Positions 33,365-42,394 of a stretch of DNA of 64,000 bases are shown piece after piece. The DNA comes from Streptomyces liliiviolaceus (GTDB taxonomy: Bacteria > Actinomycetota > Actinomycetes > Streptomycetales > Streptomycetaceae). The position numbers and the translations under genes were made by a program. Positions within the stretch are counted from its first letter, which is position 1. Every line of letters starts with the position of its first letter. The stretch is from positions 8,184,001 through 8,248,000 of the forward strand of contig NZ_JAGPYQ010000001.1 in NCBI RefSeq assembly GCF_018070025.1, read 5' to 3'. A model generated the notes under the pieces. It ran no database searches. It saw only the letters and a list, made by a program, of their open reading frames with translations, and had not been told where the DNA came from.

Positions 33365-34567
33365 TCAGGCCCTGGGTACCCGCACGATCAGCGCGTCACC
33401 CTGGCCGCCGCCACCGCACAGCGCCGCCGCGCCCACGCCGCCGCCGCGCCGCTGCAGTTCGAGGGCGAGGTGCAGGACAAGCCGGGCGCCGGACATGCCG
33501 ATCGGGTGGCCCAGCGCGATGGCGCCGCCGTTGACGTTCACCTTTTCCGTGGACACGCCGAGATCCTTCATTGACTGGACCGCGACGGCGGCGAAGGCCT
33601 CGTTGATCTCGATCAGGTCAAGATCCTCGACGCCGATGCCCTCCTTCTTCAGGGCGTGCTGGATGGCGTTCGACGGCTGCGACTGCAAAGAGTTGTCGGG
33701 TCCGGCGACGTTTCCGTGGGCGCCGATCTCCGCGATCCAGTCGAGGCCGAGCGCCTCGGCCCTGGCCTTGCTCATGACGACGACGGCGGCGGCGCCGTCG
33801 GAGATCTGCGAGGCCGAGCCGGCCGTGATCGTGCCGTCCTTGGCGAAGGCGGGGCGCAGCCTGCCGAGCGACTCGGAGGTCGTCTCGCCGCGGATGCCCT
33901 CGTCCTGGCTGAAGACGACGGGCTCGCCCTTGCGCTGCGGGATCTCGACGGGGGTGATCTCCGCCTCGAAGGTGCCGTTCTTCTGCGCGGCGGCGGCCCG
34001 CTGGTGGGACAGGGCGGCGATCTCGTCCTGCTCGGGGCGCAGGATGCCCAGCCGGGTGTTGTGCTTCTCCGTGGACTCGCCCATGGCGATGTTCTCGAAG
34101 GCGTCGGTCAGCCCGTCGTGCGCCATCGCGTCGAGCATCTCGATCGCGCCGTACTTGTGGCCCTCACGGGACTTCGGCAGCAGGTGGGGGGCGTTGGTCA
34201 TCGACTCCTGGCCGCCCGCGACCACGATGTCGAACTCACCGGCGCGGATCAGCTGGTCGGCGAGCGCGATGGCGTCGAGGCCCGACAGGCAGACCTTGTT
34301 GATCGTGAGCGCCGGGACGCTCATCGGGATGCCCGCCTTGACGGCGGCCTGGCGTGCCGGGATCTGCCCTGCCCCGGCCTGGAGCACCTGGCCCATGATC
34401 ACGTACTGCACCTGGTCGCCGCCGATGCCCGCACGGTCGAGGGCGGCCTTGATCGCGAATCCACCGAGGTCGGCTCCCGAGAAGGTCTTCAGGGAGCCGA
34501 GCAGCCGTCCCATCGGGGTGCGTGCACCCGCAACGATGACGGAGGTGGTGTTGTTCGTTCCAGACAT
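33365..34567 (-). CDS. Acetyl-CoA C-acetyltransferase (thiolase)
   Basis: 400 aa cytosolic thiolase condensing two acetyl-CoA to acetoacetyl-CoA or the reverse. Catalytic residues are visible: nucleophile C93 in [10 protein letters not shown]354 in [11 protein letters not shown], and C384 in [14 protein letters not shown] 34567 ([10 protein letters not shown]) has AAGGGG about 10 nt upstream; a longer ORF start is not needed by the family. It lies with meaB and is divergent from the epimerase. It fits feeding acetoacetyl-CoA and the 3-hydroxybutyryl-CoA dehydrogenase (51143-51991) reaction. Confidence 0.95.
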   Translation of the reverse strand: MSGTNNTTSVIVAGARTPMGRLLGSLKTFSGADLGGFAIKAALDRAGIGGDQVQYVIMGQVLQAGAGQIPARQAAVKAGIPMSVPALTINKVCLSGLDAIALADQLIRAGEFDIVVAGGQESMTNAPHLLPKSREGHKYGAIEMLDAMAHDGLTDAFENIAMGESTEKHNTRLGILRPEQDEIAALSHQRAAAAQKNGTFEAEITPVEIPQRKGEPVVFSQDEGIRGETTSESLGRLRPAFAKDGTITAGSASQISDGAAAVVVMSKARAEALGLDWIAEIGAHGNVAGPDNSLQSQPSNAIQHALKKEGIGVEDLDLIEINEAFAAVAVQSMKDLGVSTEKVNVNGGAIALGHPIGMSGARLVLHLALELQRRGGGVGAAALCGGGGQGDALIVRVPRA

Positions 34568-34715
34568 GAGGAGCGATCCCCTTCCAGCTTGCACAGCCGA
34601 GGAGTGAACGAGGGTTTACTCAAGAAGGTACTGAGCGGTAGGCCAGCCGTCATCCGGCCCGTCGTGTGATCGCGCGCACGTTGCGTAACCGTCTCCGGAG
34701 CGCTGCACTGACAGC

Positions 34716-35156
34716 ATGCTGACGCGAATCGACCACATCGGGATCGCCTGTTTCGACCTCGACGCGACCGTCGAGTTCTACCGGGCCACGTACGGCTTCG
34801 AGGTGTACCACTCCGAGGTCAACGAGGAGCAGGGCGTGCGCGAGGCCATGCTCAAGATCAATGAGACGTCCGACGGGGGCGCCTCCTACCTGCAGCTCCT
34901 GGAACCCACCCGCGAGGACTCCGCGGTCGGAAAGTGGCTGGCCAAGAACGGTGAGGGCGTACATCACATCGCCTTCGGCACGGCGGACGTGGACGCCGAC
35001 GCGGCCGGCATCCGGGACAAGGGCGTACGCGTGCTGTACGACGAGCCGCGCAGGGGTTCGATGGGCTCCAGGATCACCTTTCTGCACCCAAAGGATTGTC
35101 ATGGCGTCCTGACAGAACTGGTCACTTCGGCGCCAGTTGAGTCACCTGAGCACTGA
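34716..35156 (+). CDS. mce: Methylmalonyl-CoA epimerase
   Basis: 146 aa VOC-fold metalloenzyme interconverting (2R)- and (2S)-methylmalonyl-CoA. It links propionyl-CoA carboxylase and methylmalonyl-CoA mutase and so supplies polyketide extender units. Metal ligands can be placed: H7 (RIDHIGIA), H83 or H84 (GVHHIAFG) and E134 (GVLTELV). ATG 34716. Divergent from the thiolase-meaB unit, consistent with one metabolic locus. The next gene is scy, 231 bp downstream. Confidence 0.95.
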   Translation: MLTRIDHIGIACFDLDATVEFYRATYGFEVYHSEVNEEQGVREAMLKINETSDGGASYLQLLEPTREDSAVGKWLAKNGEGVHHIAFGTADVDADAAGIRDKGVRVLYDEPRRGSMGSRITFLHPKDCHGVLTELVTSAPVESPEH

Positions 35157-35182
35157 CCTCCGTATATCTGGGCCGGTAGGGT
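35153..35182 (+). promoter_or_regulatory. Candidate scy promoter
   Basis: CTGACC (35153-35158), an 18-nt spacer and TAGGGT (35177-35182) fit a vegetative Streptomyces promoter, starting over the mce stop. It would give a leader of about 200 nt before scy. Prediction by eye only. Confidence 0.35.
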
Positions 35183-35387
35183 TGGGCACGGCCGTCGCCT
35201 CTTCGGGGCGGTCCGGGTCCTCATCGTCAGGATCCGAGGGCCGGGGTCCAGGTTTCGGGGGACGAGCGTCGGGGGAGCAGCCCGTGCTCCGCCGTTGATC
35301 TGACACCATTCCCCGGGGGCCCTGTCCGGCGGATGGACGGTGCTCGTTTGGAGAGACTTGCGACCAGGGGACGGATGGGACCGCGCA

Positions 35388-38300
35388 GTGCGGGGCTACG
35401 AACGCCAGGAGCGAGAGCCGGCGGCTGACGTCGACCACCTCTCTCGGTTCGAGGCCGAGATGGAACGGCTGAAGACCGAGCGGGAGAAGGCCGTCCAGCA
35501 CGCCGAGGACCTCGGCTATCAGGTCGAGGTGCTGCGCGCCAAGCTGCACGAGGCGCGCCGCAGTCTGGCGACCCGGCCTGCCTACGACGGTGCCGACCTC
35601 GGCTATCAGGCCGAGCAGATGCTCCGTAATGCGCAGGTTCAGGCCGATCAGCTGCGCCAGGACGCCGAGCGGGAGCTGAGCCAGGCCCGCGCGCAGACGC
35701 AGCGGATTCTGCAGGAGCACGCGGAGCAGGCCGCCCGTCTCCAGGCGGAGCTGCATCAGGAGGCGGTCACCCGCCGCCAGCAGCTCGACCAGGAGCTGGC
35801 CGAGCGCCGCCAGAGCGTCGAGTCGCACGTCAACGAGAACGTGGCGTGGGCCGAGCAGCTGCGGGCCCGCAGCGAGCAGCAGGCCCGCCGGCTGGCCGAC
35901 GAGTCGCGCGGCGAGGCCGAGCAGGCCCTGGCCGCCGCCCGCGCGGAGGCCGAGCGGCTGGCGGGAGAGGCCCGCCAGCGGCTGCAGAGCGACGCCGAGC
36001 GGGCGCGCGCGGAGGCCGAGGCGCTGCTGCGCCGGGCCCGCACCGACGCCGAGCGGCTGCTGAACGCCGCCTCGACGCAGGCCCAGGAGGCCACCGACCA
36101 CGCCGAGCAGCTGCGCAGCTCGACCGCGTCCGACTCGGACAACGCCCGCCGCCAGGCCGGCGAGCTGAGCCGCGCCGCCGAGCAGCGCATCAACGAGGCC
36201 GAGGCCGCGCTGCGCGAAGCGCGGGCCGAGGCGGAGAAGGTCGTCGCCGAGGCCAAGGAGGCCGCGGCCAAGACGCTCTCCGGCGCGGAGTCGGCGAACG
36301 AACAGCGCACGCGTACGGCCAAGGAGCAGGTCGCGCGGCTGGTCGGCGAGGCGATCAAGGAGGCCGAGGCCACCAAGGCGGAGGCCGAGCAGGTCGTCGC
36401 GGACGCCCGTACCAAGGCCGAGAAGATCACCGCGGAGGCCGAGGAGAGCGCCCGCAGTCTCACGGCCGAGGAGACCGCGTCCCAGCTCGCCAAGGCGGCC
36501 CGTACGGCCGAGGACGTGCTGAACAAGGCGTCCGAGGAAGCCAAGACGACCACCAAGGCCGCCTCCGAGGAGGCCGAGCGCATCCGCGCCGAGGCAGAGG
36601 CCGAGGCGGACCGGCTGCGTGCCGAGGCGCACGACATCGCCGAGCAGCTCAAGGGCACGGCGAAGGACGACACCAAGGAGTACCGCGCCAAGACGGTCGA
36701 GCTGCAGGAGGAGGCGCGCCGGCTGCGTGGCGACGCCGAGCAGCTGCGCGCGGACGCCAACGAAGAGGGCGAGCGGATCCGCTCCGAGGCCCGGCGCGAG
36801 GCCGTCCAGCAGATCGAGGAGGCGGCCAGGACCGCCGAGGAGCTGCTCTCCAAGGCGAAGGCAGACGCGGACGAGCTGCGGTCGAACGCGACGACGGAGA
36901 GCCAGCGGGTCCGCACCGAGGCCATCGAGCGCGCGACGACGCTGCGCCGGCAGGCCGAGGAGACCCTGGAGCGCACCCGTACGGAGGCCGAGCGGCACCG
37001 CACGGAGGCCGTCGAGCAGTCCGACGAGATCAAGGCGGAGGCCGAGCGGGCCGCCGCCGAGCTGCACGAGGACACCGAGCGGGCCATAGCGGCCCGGCAG
37101 GCCGAGGCCGCCGAGGGGCTGACCCGGCTGCACACGGAGGCCGAGGAGCGCCTCGCCTCTGCGGAGCAGGCGCTCACCGACGCCCGGGAGCAGTCCGAGC
37201 GGATCCGCCGCGAGGCCTCCGAGGAGATCGACCGGCTGCGCGCCGAGGCCGCCGAGCGGGTCCGTACGCTCCAGGCGCAGGCCGAGACGGAGGCCGAGCG
37301 GCTGCGCACGGAGGCCGCCTCGGACGCGTCCGCGTCCCGGGCCGAGGGCGAGGCCATCGCCGTACGGCTGCGTTCGGACGCCTCGGTGGAGGCCGAGCGG
37401 CTCAAGACGGAGGCACAGGACACCGCCGACCGCGTACGGGCCGAGGCCCAGGCCGCCGCCGAGCGGCTGGCCACGGAGGCCGCCGAGGCGCTGTCCGCGG
37501 CCCAGGAGGAGGCGGCCAGGCGCCGCCGCGAGGCCGAGGAGCTGCTCGGCGCCGCCCGCCAGGAGGCCGACCAGGAGCGCGAGCGGGCCCGCGAGCAGAG
37601 CGAGGAGCTGCTGGCCTCGGCGCGCAACCGCGTGGAGGAGGCCCAGACCGAGGCCGTACGGCTGGTCGAGGAGGCGGACCGCCGGGCGACCGAGATGGTG
37701 TCGGCCGCCGAGCAGACCGCACAGCAGGTGCGCGACGCCGTGGCCGGGCTGCACGAGCAGGCCCAGGAGGAGATCACGGGCCTGCGCAGCACCGCCGAGC
37801 ACGTGGCGGAGCGCCTGCGCACCGAGGCGCAGGAGGAGTCCGACCGGGTCCGCGCCGACGCGTACGCGGAGCGGGAGCGGGCGACCGAGGACGGCAACCG
37901 GGTCCGGCGCGAGGCGCGGGACGAGGCGGAGGCCGCCAAGACCCTCGCGGAGCGCACGGTCTCGGAGGCGATCGCGGAGTCCGAGCGGCTGCGTTCGGAC
38001 GCCGCCGAGCATCTGCAGCGGGCGCGTACGGAGGCGTCGGACGCCATCGCGTCGGCCGAGCAGGACGCCTCGCGTTCCCGGGCCGAGGCCCGCGACGACG
38101 CCAACCGCATCCGGTCGGACGCGGCGACGCAGGCGGACACCCTCATCACCGAGACGACGGCCGAGGTCGAGCGGCTCACCGCGGAGACGAACCAGGAGGC
38201 GGAGCGGGTCCGTGCCGAGTCCGTGGCGAAGGCCGAGAAGCTGATCTCGGACGCGACGGGCGACGCGGAGCGGCTGCGCGCCGAGGCGGCCGACACGGTC

Positions 38301-39236
38301 GGCTCCGCGCAGCAGCACGCCGAGCGGATCCGCACGGAGGCGCAGCGCTTCAAGGCCGAGGCCGCCCAGGAGGCCGACCGCCTCATGTCGAACGCCCGCG
38401 ACGAGGCCGACGACACGCTGGACAAGGTGCGCAAGGAGGCCAACAAGCGGCGCTCCGAGGCGGCCGAGCAGGTCGACAAGCTGATCACGGAGACGACCGC
38501 CGAGGCCGACAAGCTCCTCTCGGAGTCGCAGCAGAGCGCGCACAAGACCACCGCGGACGCCGAGGCACAGGCCGACACGATGGTCGGCGCCGCGCGCAAC
38601 GAGGCGGAGCGGCTGCTGTCCGAGGCGACGGTCGAGGGCAACACCCGGGTGGAGCGGGCCAGGACGGACGCCGACGAGCTGCTGGTCGGCGCGCGCCGGG
38701 ACGCGACGGCCATAAGGGAGCGTGCCGAGGAGCTGCGCGACCGGATCACGGGTGAGATCGAGGAACTGCACGACCGGGCCCGCCGGGAGTCCGCCGAGAC
38801 GATGAAGGCGGCGGGCGATCGGTGCGACGCGCTGATCAGGGCCGCCGAGGACCAGCTGAAGGAGGCCGAGGCGAAGGCCAAGGACCTCGTGTCGGAGGCC
38901 GGTTCGGAGGCGAGCAAGGTCCGGATCGCCGCGGTGAAGAAGGCGGAGGGGCTCCTCAAGGAGGCCGAGCAGAAGAAGGCCGCGCTCATCGCGGAGGCCG
39001 AGGGCATCAGATCCGAGGCGGTCCGCGAGGCGCGGGCCGCGGTCGAGGAGGGCAAGCGCGAGCTGGAGGTGCTGGTCCGCCGTCGGCAGGACATCAATGC
39101 CGAGATCTCCCGTGTCCAGGACGTCCTGGAAGCGTTGGAATCCTTTGAGGCGCCGTCGGGTGGCAAGGACGGGGGCGTCAAGGCGGGCGCGGCGGCCGGT
39201 GCGACCCGTTCGGGTGGCAAGCCGTCCGAGGGCTAG
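35388..39236 (+). CDS. scy: Scy, polarity-organising coiled-coil protein of hyphal tips
   Basis: 1282 aa from GTG 35388 (RGYERQEREP); an in-frame GTG at 35340 gives 1298 aa. A short N-terminal region with DivIVA-like heptads (about 15-60, DLGYQVEVLRAKLHEAR) is followed by over 1100 residues of Ala/Glu/Arg-rich coiled coil. Units such as AERLRTEA recur with hendecad-type spacing, the 51-residue repeat class described for Scy and FilP. The tail is Gly/Ser/Lys-rich. Scy gathers DivIVA, FilP and ParA into the tip-organising centre that sets sites of polar growth and branching in S. coelicolor (SCO5397). filP follows. Confidence 0.94.
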   Translation: MRGYERQEREPAADVDHLSRFEAEMERLKTEREKAVQHAEDLGYQVEVLRAKLHEARRSLATRPAYDGADLGYQAEQMLRNAQVQADQLRQDAERELSQARAQTQRILQEHAEQAARLQAELHQEAVTRRQQLDQELAERRQSVESHVNENVAWAEQLRARSEQQARRLADESRGEAEQALAAARAEAERLAGEARQRLQSDAERARAEAEALLRRARTDAERLLNAASTQAQEATDHAEQLRSSTASDSDNARRQAGELSRAAEQRINEAEAALREARAEAEKVVAEAKEAAAKTLSGAESANEQRTRTAKEQVARLVGEAIKEAEATKAEAEQVVADARTKAEKITAEAEESARSLTAEETASQLAKAARTAEDVLNKASEEAKTTTKAASEEAERIRAEAEAEADRLRAEAHDIAEQLKGTAKDDTKEYRAKTVELQEEARRLRGDAEQLRADANEEGERIRSEARREAVQQIEEAARTAEELLSKAKADADELRSNATTESQRVRTEAIERATTLRRQAEETLERTRTEAERHRTEAVEQSDEIKAEAERAAAELHEDTERAIAARQAEAAEGLTRLHTEAEERLASAEQALTDAREQSERIRREASEEIDRLRAEAAERVRTLQAQAETEAERLRTEAASDASASRAEGEAIAVRLRSDASVEAERLKTEAQDTADRVRAEAQAAAERLATEAAEALSAAQEEAARRRREAEELLGAARQEADQERERAREQSEELLASARNRVEEAQTEAVRLVEEADRRATEMVSAAEQTAQQVRDAVAGLHEQAQEEITGLRSTAEHVAERLRTEAQEESDRVRADAYAERERATEDGNRVRREARDEAEAAKTLAERTVSEAIAESERLRSDAAEHLQRARTEASDAIASAEQDASRSRAEARDDANRIRSDAATQADTLITETTAEVERLTAETNQEAERVRAESVAKAEKLISDATGDAERLRAEAADTVGSAQQHAERIRTEAQRFKAEAAQEADRLMSNARDEADDTLDKVRKEANKRRSEAAEQVDKLITETTAEADKLLSESQQSAHKTTADAEAQADTMVGAARNEAERLLSEATVEGNTRVERARTDADELLVGARRDATAIRERAEELRDRITGEIEELHDRARRESAETMKAAGDRCDALIRAAEDQLKEAEAKAKDLVSEAGSEASKVRIAAVKKAEGLLKEAEQKKAALIAEAEGIRSEAVREARAAVEEGKRELEVLVRRRQDINAEISRVQDVLEALESFEAPSGGKDGGVKAGAAAGATRSGGKPSEG

Positions 39237-39262
39237 CCAGATGGGCAACTTCCGTGCATGCC

Positions 39263-39284
39263 GGGGGGCTTCGGTGAAGCTCCC
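39263..39284 (+). terminator. Weak hairpin after scy
   Basis: GGGGGCTTC-GGT-GAAGCTCCC-type stem, about 9 bp with one mismatch, 30 bp past the scy stop. A further GTGTCAT/ATGACAC pair (39319-39325, 39353-39359) lies before filP. Either might separate scy and filP transcription. Confidence 0.4.
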
Positions 39285-39419
39285 TGGCAAGCGTTCCGGC
39301 CGTTAGCCACCAAAAAGGGTGTCATTCTCCATATCAATCGGGCTACTGCTCGATGACACACCGTTTTGGCCCCTAGGATTCCACCTATCACCTCACCGGT
39401 CTCATTCGACAGGAACCCC

Positions 39420-40355
39420 ATGAGCGACACTTCCCCCTACGGCTTCGAGCTTGTGCGGCGTGGGTACGACCGCGCTCAGGTGGACGAACGCATTTCGAAG
39501 CTCGTCTCCGACCGTGACAGCGCTCTGGCCCGCATCACTGCTCTCGAAAAGCGCATCGAGGAACTCCATCTCGAAACGCAGAACGCCCAGGCCCAGGTAA
39601 GCGACGCCGAGCCGTCGTACGCCGGCCTCGGTGCCCGCGTCGAGAAGATCCTCCGCCTCGCCGAGGAGGAGGCCAAGGACCTGCGCGAGGAGGCCCGTCG
39701 CGCGGCGGAGCAGCACCGCGAGCTCGCCGAGTCGGCGGCCCAGCAGGTGCGCAACGACGCAGAATCGTTCGCTGCGGACCGCAAGTCCAAGGCGGAGGAC
39801 GAAGGCGTCCGGATCGTCGAGAAGGCCAAGACGGACGCCTCCCAGCTCCGTCAGGAGGCGACGAAGGACGCGCAGTCGAAGCGCGAGGAGGCGGACGCCC
39901 TCTTCGAGGAGACCCGCGCGAAGGCCGCGCAGGCCGCCGCCGACTTCGAGACGAACCTCGCCAAGCGGCGTGAGCAGTCCGAGCGCGACCTGGCCTCGCG
40001 TCAGGCCAAGGCCGAGAAGCGTCTCGCGGAGATCGAGCACCGTGCGGAGCAGCTTCGGCTTGAGGCCGAGAAGCTGCGTACGGACGCCGAGCGTCGTGCC
40101 CGTCAGACCGTCGAGACGGCTCAGCGGCAGGCCGAGGACATCGTGGCCGACGCGAACGCGAAGGCCGACCGGATCCGGTCGGAGTCCGAGCGGGAGCTTG
40201 CGGCGCTCACGAACCGGCGTGACTCGATCAACGCGCAGCTCACGAACGTGCGCGAGATGCTGGCGACGCTCACCGGTGCGGCTGTTGCCGCCGCCGGGTC
40301 GCCCGCTGAGGACGAGCCGATCACTCGTGGGGTGCCCGCTCAGCAGTCCCGCTAG
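39420..40355 (+). CDS. filP: FilP, intermediate-filament-like cytoskeletal protein
   Basis: 311 aa (S. coelicolor FilP is about 310). The short N-terminus SDTSPYGFELVRRGYDRAQV carries a DivIVA-like RGYDRAQVDERI motif. A continuous coiled coil runs from about 25 to 285, of the same 51-residue repeat type as Scy, and an Ala/Pro-rich tail ends it. FilP forms a cis-interconnected network behind the tip, binds DivIVA and gives hyphae rigidity. ATG 39420 has AGGAA upstream; an earlier in-frame ATG at 39366 is rejected as outside the family. -10-like TAGGAT lies at 39374-39379. Confidence 0.95.
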   Translation: MSDTSPYGFELVRRGYDRAQVDERISKLVSDRDSALARITALEKRIEELHLETQNAQAQVSDAEPSYAGLGARVEKILRLAEEEAKDLREEARRAAEQHRELAESAAQQVRNDAESFAADRKSKAEDEGVRIVEKAKTDASQLRQEATKDAQSKREEADALFEETRAKAAQAAADFETNLAKRREQSERDLASRQAKAEKRLAEIEHRAEQLRLEAEKLRTDAERRARQTVETAQRQAEDIVADANAKADRIRSESERELAALTNRRDSINAQLTNVREMLATLTGAAVAAAGSPAEDEPITRGVPAQQSR

Positions 40356-40428
40356 GCGCTGGCGCTGGCCCTGGCCCAGTACGGGTCGGGGTGAGGTCGC
40401 GGGGATCTGCGGGCCGGCTGTGGCTGGT

Positions 40429-40448
40429 CGCGCAGTTCCCCGCGCCCC
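40429..40448 (-). repeat. Single copy of the GGGGCGCGGGGAACTGCGCG repeat
   Basis: Perfect 20-bp copy in minus orientation, 74 bp after filP and directly before a terminator hairpin. Confidence 0.85.
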
Positions 40449-40455
40449 TTCTGGG

Positions 40456-40490
40456 GCCCCTTGCCACTCCGGTGGCAGGGGGCTTTGTTG
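40456..40490 (+). terminator. Terminator between filP and the ABC genes
   Basis: GCCCCTTGCCAC (40456-40467) pairs with GTGGCAGGGGGC (40472-40483), one mismatch, 4-nt loop. TTTGTTG follows. Confidence 0.75.
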
Positions 40491-40507
40491 CGTTCTAGCG
40501 TGGGCGC

Positions 40508-41509
40508 ATGATCGAGATCGAGGGGCTGACCAAGCGGTACGGCGAGAAGATGGCGGTGAATCAGCTGACGTTCGCCGTGCGGCCGGGGATCGTCACCGGG
40601 TTTCTCGGGCCGAACGGGGCCGGGAAGTCCACCACGATGCGGATGATGCTCGGGCTCGACCGGCCGACCGCGGGTGACGTCCGGATCGACGGGCAGCACT
40701 ACGACCGGCTCAAGGACCCGCTGACGTACATCGGCGCCCTGCTCGACGCCAAGGCCATGCACGGTGGCCGCAGCGCCTTCAACCACCTGCTGTGCCTCGC
40801 GCAGAGCAACGGCATCCCGCGCAGCCGGGTGCACGAGGTCCTGGACACCGTCGGGCTCACCGCGGTGGCGAAGAAGAAGGCCAAGGGCTTCTCGCTCGGC
40901 ATGGGCCAGCGGCTCGGCATCGCGGGCGCGCTGCTCGGCGACCCCCGGATCCTGATGTTCGACGAGCCGGTCAACGGGCTCGACCCCGAGGGCATCCACT
41001 GGATCCGGAATCTGATGAAGTCCCTCGCCGCCCAGGGCCGTACCGTCTTCGTCTCCTCGCACCTGATGAGCGAGATGGCGCTGACCGCCGACCATCTCGT
41101 GGTGATCGGCCAGGGCCGGCTGCTCGCCGACACGTCCATGGCCGACTTCATCAGGGAGAACTCCCGCTCGTACGTACGCATCCGGTCGCCCCAGCGTGAG
41201 CTGCTGCTCGACGTGCTGCACCGGGCCGGGGTCGTCGTCGTGGAGACCGGCGTCGGGACGCTTGAGGTGGACGGGTACCGGCCCGAGGACATCGGCGAGC
41301 TGGCCGCGCAGCACCGGATCGTGCTGCACGAGCTGAGCCCCCAGCAGGCCTCGCTGGAGGAGGCGTTCATGCAGCTCACGGCGGAGTCGGTGGAGTACCA
41401 CGCGCACACCGGCGCCCCTCTCGGCGCCGAGCCGCCGCCCCTTCCCGGCGGGCAGCCGGGACCGCAGGTGCCGGGGCCCCAGTGGGGCGACGACTGGAAG
41501 AAGGGCTGA
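40508..41509 (+). CDS. ABC transporter ATP-binding protein (pair 1)
   Basis: 333 aa. Walker A GPNGAGKS at 34-41, Q-loop region GALLDAKAMHGGRSAFNHL, signature FSLGMGQRLG (LGMGQ in place of LSGGQ), Walker B ILMFDEPVNGLDPEG and H-loop VSSHLMSEM. A C-terminal regulatory domain and a Pro/Gly tail follow. It energises the ABC-2 permease starting 4 bp downstream. The second pair at 42395-44490 is a close paralogue. These resemble BcrA/NatA-type exporters; substrate unknown. Confidence 0.93.
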   Translation: MIEIEGLTKRYGEKMAVNQLTFAVRPGIVTGFLGPNGAGKSTTMRMMLGLDRPTAGDVRIDGQHYDRLKDPLTYIGALLDAKAMHGGRSAFNHLLCLAQSNGIPRSRVHEVLDTVGLTAVAKKKAKGFSLGMGQRLGIAGALLGDPRILMFDEPVNGLDPEGIHWIRNLMKSLAAQGRTVFVSSHLMSEMALTADHLVVIGQGRLLADTSMADFIRENSRSYVRIRSPQRELLLDVLHRAGVVVVETGVGTLEVDGYRPEDIGELAAQHRIVLHELSPQQASLEEAFMQLTAESVEYHAHTGAPLGAEPPPLPGGQPGPQVPGPQWGDDWKKG

Positions 41510-41513
41510 TTCC

Positions 41514-42284
41514 ATGGCCGCGACCCAGGTCCTGAGGTCCGAGTGGACCAAGATCCGGTCGGTGGCGTCCACACTGTGGACGCTGAGCCTCGCCGCCGTG
41601 GTGACCGTCGTGCTCGGCGTACTGATCTCGCTGCTGTCGAAGAACGAGTTCGACAAGATGAACGCGAAGGACCGGCTCTCCTTCGACCCCACCTACATCA
41701 GCTTCGCCGGGATGAGCCTCGGCCAGCTGGCGATGATCGTGTTCGGCGTGCTGGTGGTGTCCAACGAGTACAGCACCGGCATGATCCGCACCTCGCTCTC
41801 CGCCGTCCCGCGACGCGGCACGTTCCTGTTCAGCAAGATGGCCGTGGCGACCGTGCTCGCCTTCGTCGTGGGACTCGTGACCAGTTTCGTCGCGTTCTTC
41901 CTCGGCCAGGCGGTGCTCGGCTCGCACAAGGCGGCGATCGGCGACCCGGGCGTCCTGCGCGCGGTCATCGGTGGCGGCCTCTACATGACCCTCATCGCCG
42001 TGTTCTCGATGGGCGTCGCCACGATGCTGCGCAGCCCGATGCTGTCCCTGGGCATCCTGATGCCGTTCTTCTTCCTGATCTCCGCGATCCTCGGCAACGT
42101 CTCCGCCACCAAGAAGATCGGACAGTTCCTGCCCGACCAGGCCGGCAGCAAGATCATGCAGGTGGTCACCCCGCTCGACGACGACGTACCGTACGGACCC
42201 TGGGGAGGGCTGGGCATCATGGTGCTGTGGGTCGTCGTCGCGGTGATCGGCGGTTACGTGCTGCTGAAGAGGCGGGACGCGTGA
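41514..42284 (+). CDS. ABC-2 type permease (pair 1)
   Basis: 256 aa with six hydrophobic helices. The N-terminal cytosolic coupling segment EWTKIRSVASTLWTL is shared almost exactly with the pair 2 permease (EWTKIKSVRSTMWTL). An SNEYSTGMIRTSLSAVPRR loop (conserved ABC-2 EYxTGMIRT) follows TM2. Start ATG 41514, 4 bp after the ATPase stop with AAGG in the overlap region. Export of an unknown compound or a lipid/cell-surface role near the tip genes is only inference. Confidence 0.92.
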   Translation: MAATQVLRSEWTKIRSVASTLWTLSLAAVVTVVLGVLISLLSKNEFDKMNAKDRLSFDPTYISFAGMSLGQLAMIVFGVLVVSNEYSTGMIRTSLSAVPRRGTFLFSKMAVATVLAFVVGLVTSFVAFFLGQAVLGSHKAAIGDPGVLRAVIGGGLYMTLIAVFSMGVATMLRSPMLSLGILMPFFFLISAILGNVSATKKIGQFLPDQAGSKIMQVVTPLDDDVPYGPWGGLGIMVLWVVVAVIGGYVLLKRRDA

Positions 42285-42394
42285 CGCGAGGTTTTTTACC
42301 CGCTCTTGAGGGGAACCGTCAGCGCCCCGATATCCTCCTAACCCTTACGGGGGCGTGTGCCCCGACGTCCTGAACCTTTCGATGGGTGCGGAGA

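Noticed and set aside
35142..39290. Very long antisense ORFs over scy (1382, 1154 and 969 codons)
   Set aside because: They mirror the Ala/Glu/Arg codon repeats of scy in a GC-rich genome; products are low-complexity with no domain or RBS.
39366..39419. Upstream ATG extension of filP
   Set aside because: The FilP N-terminus begins at SDTSPYGFELV; the extension covers the promoter-like TAGGAT.
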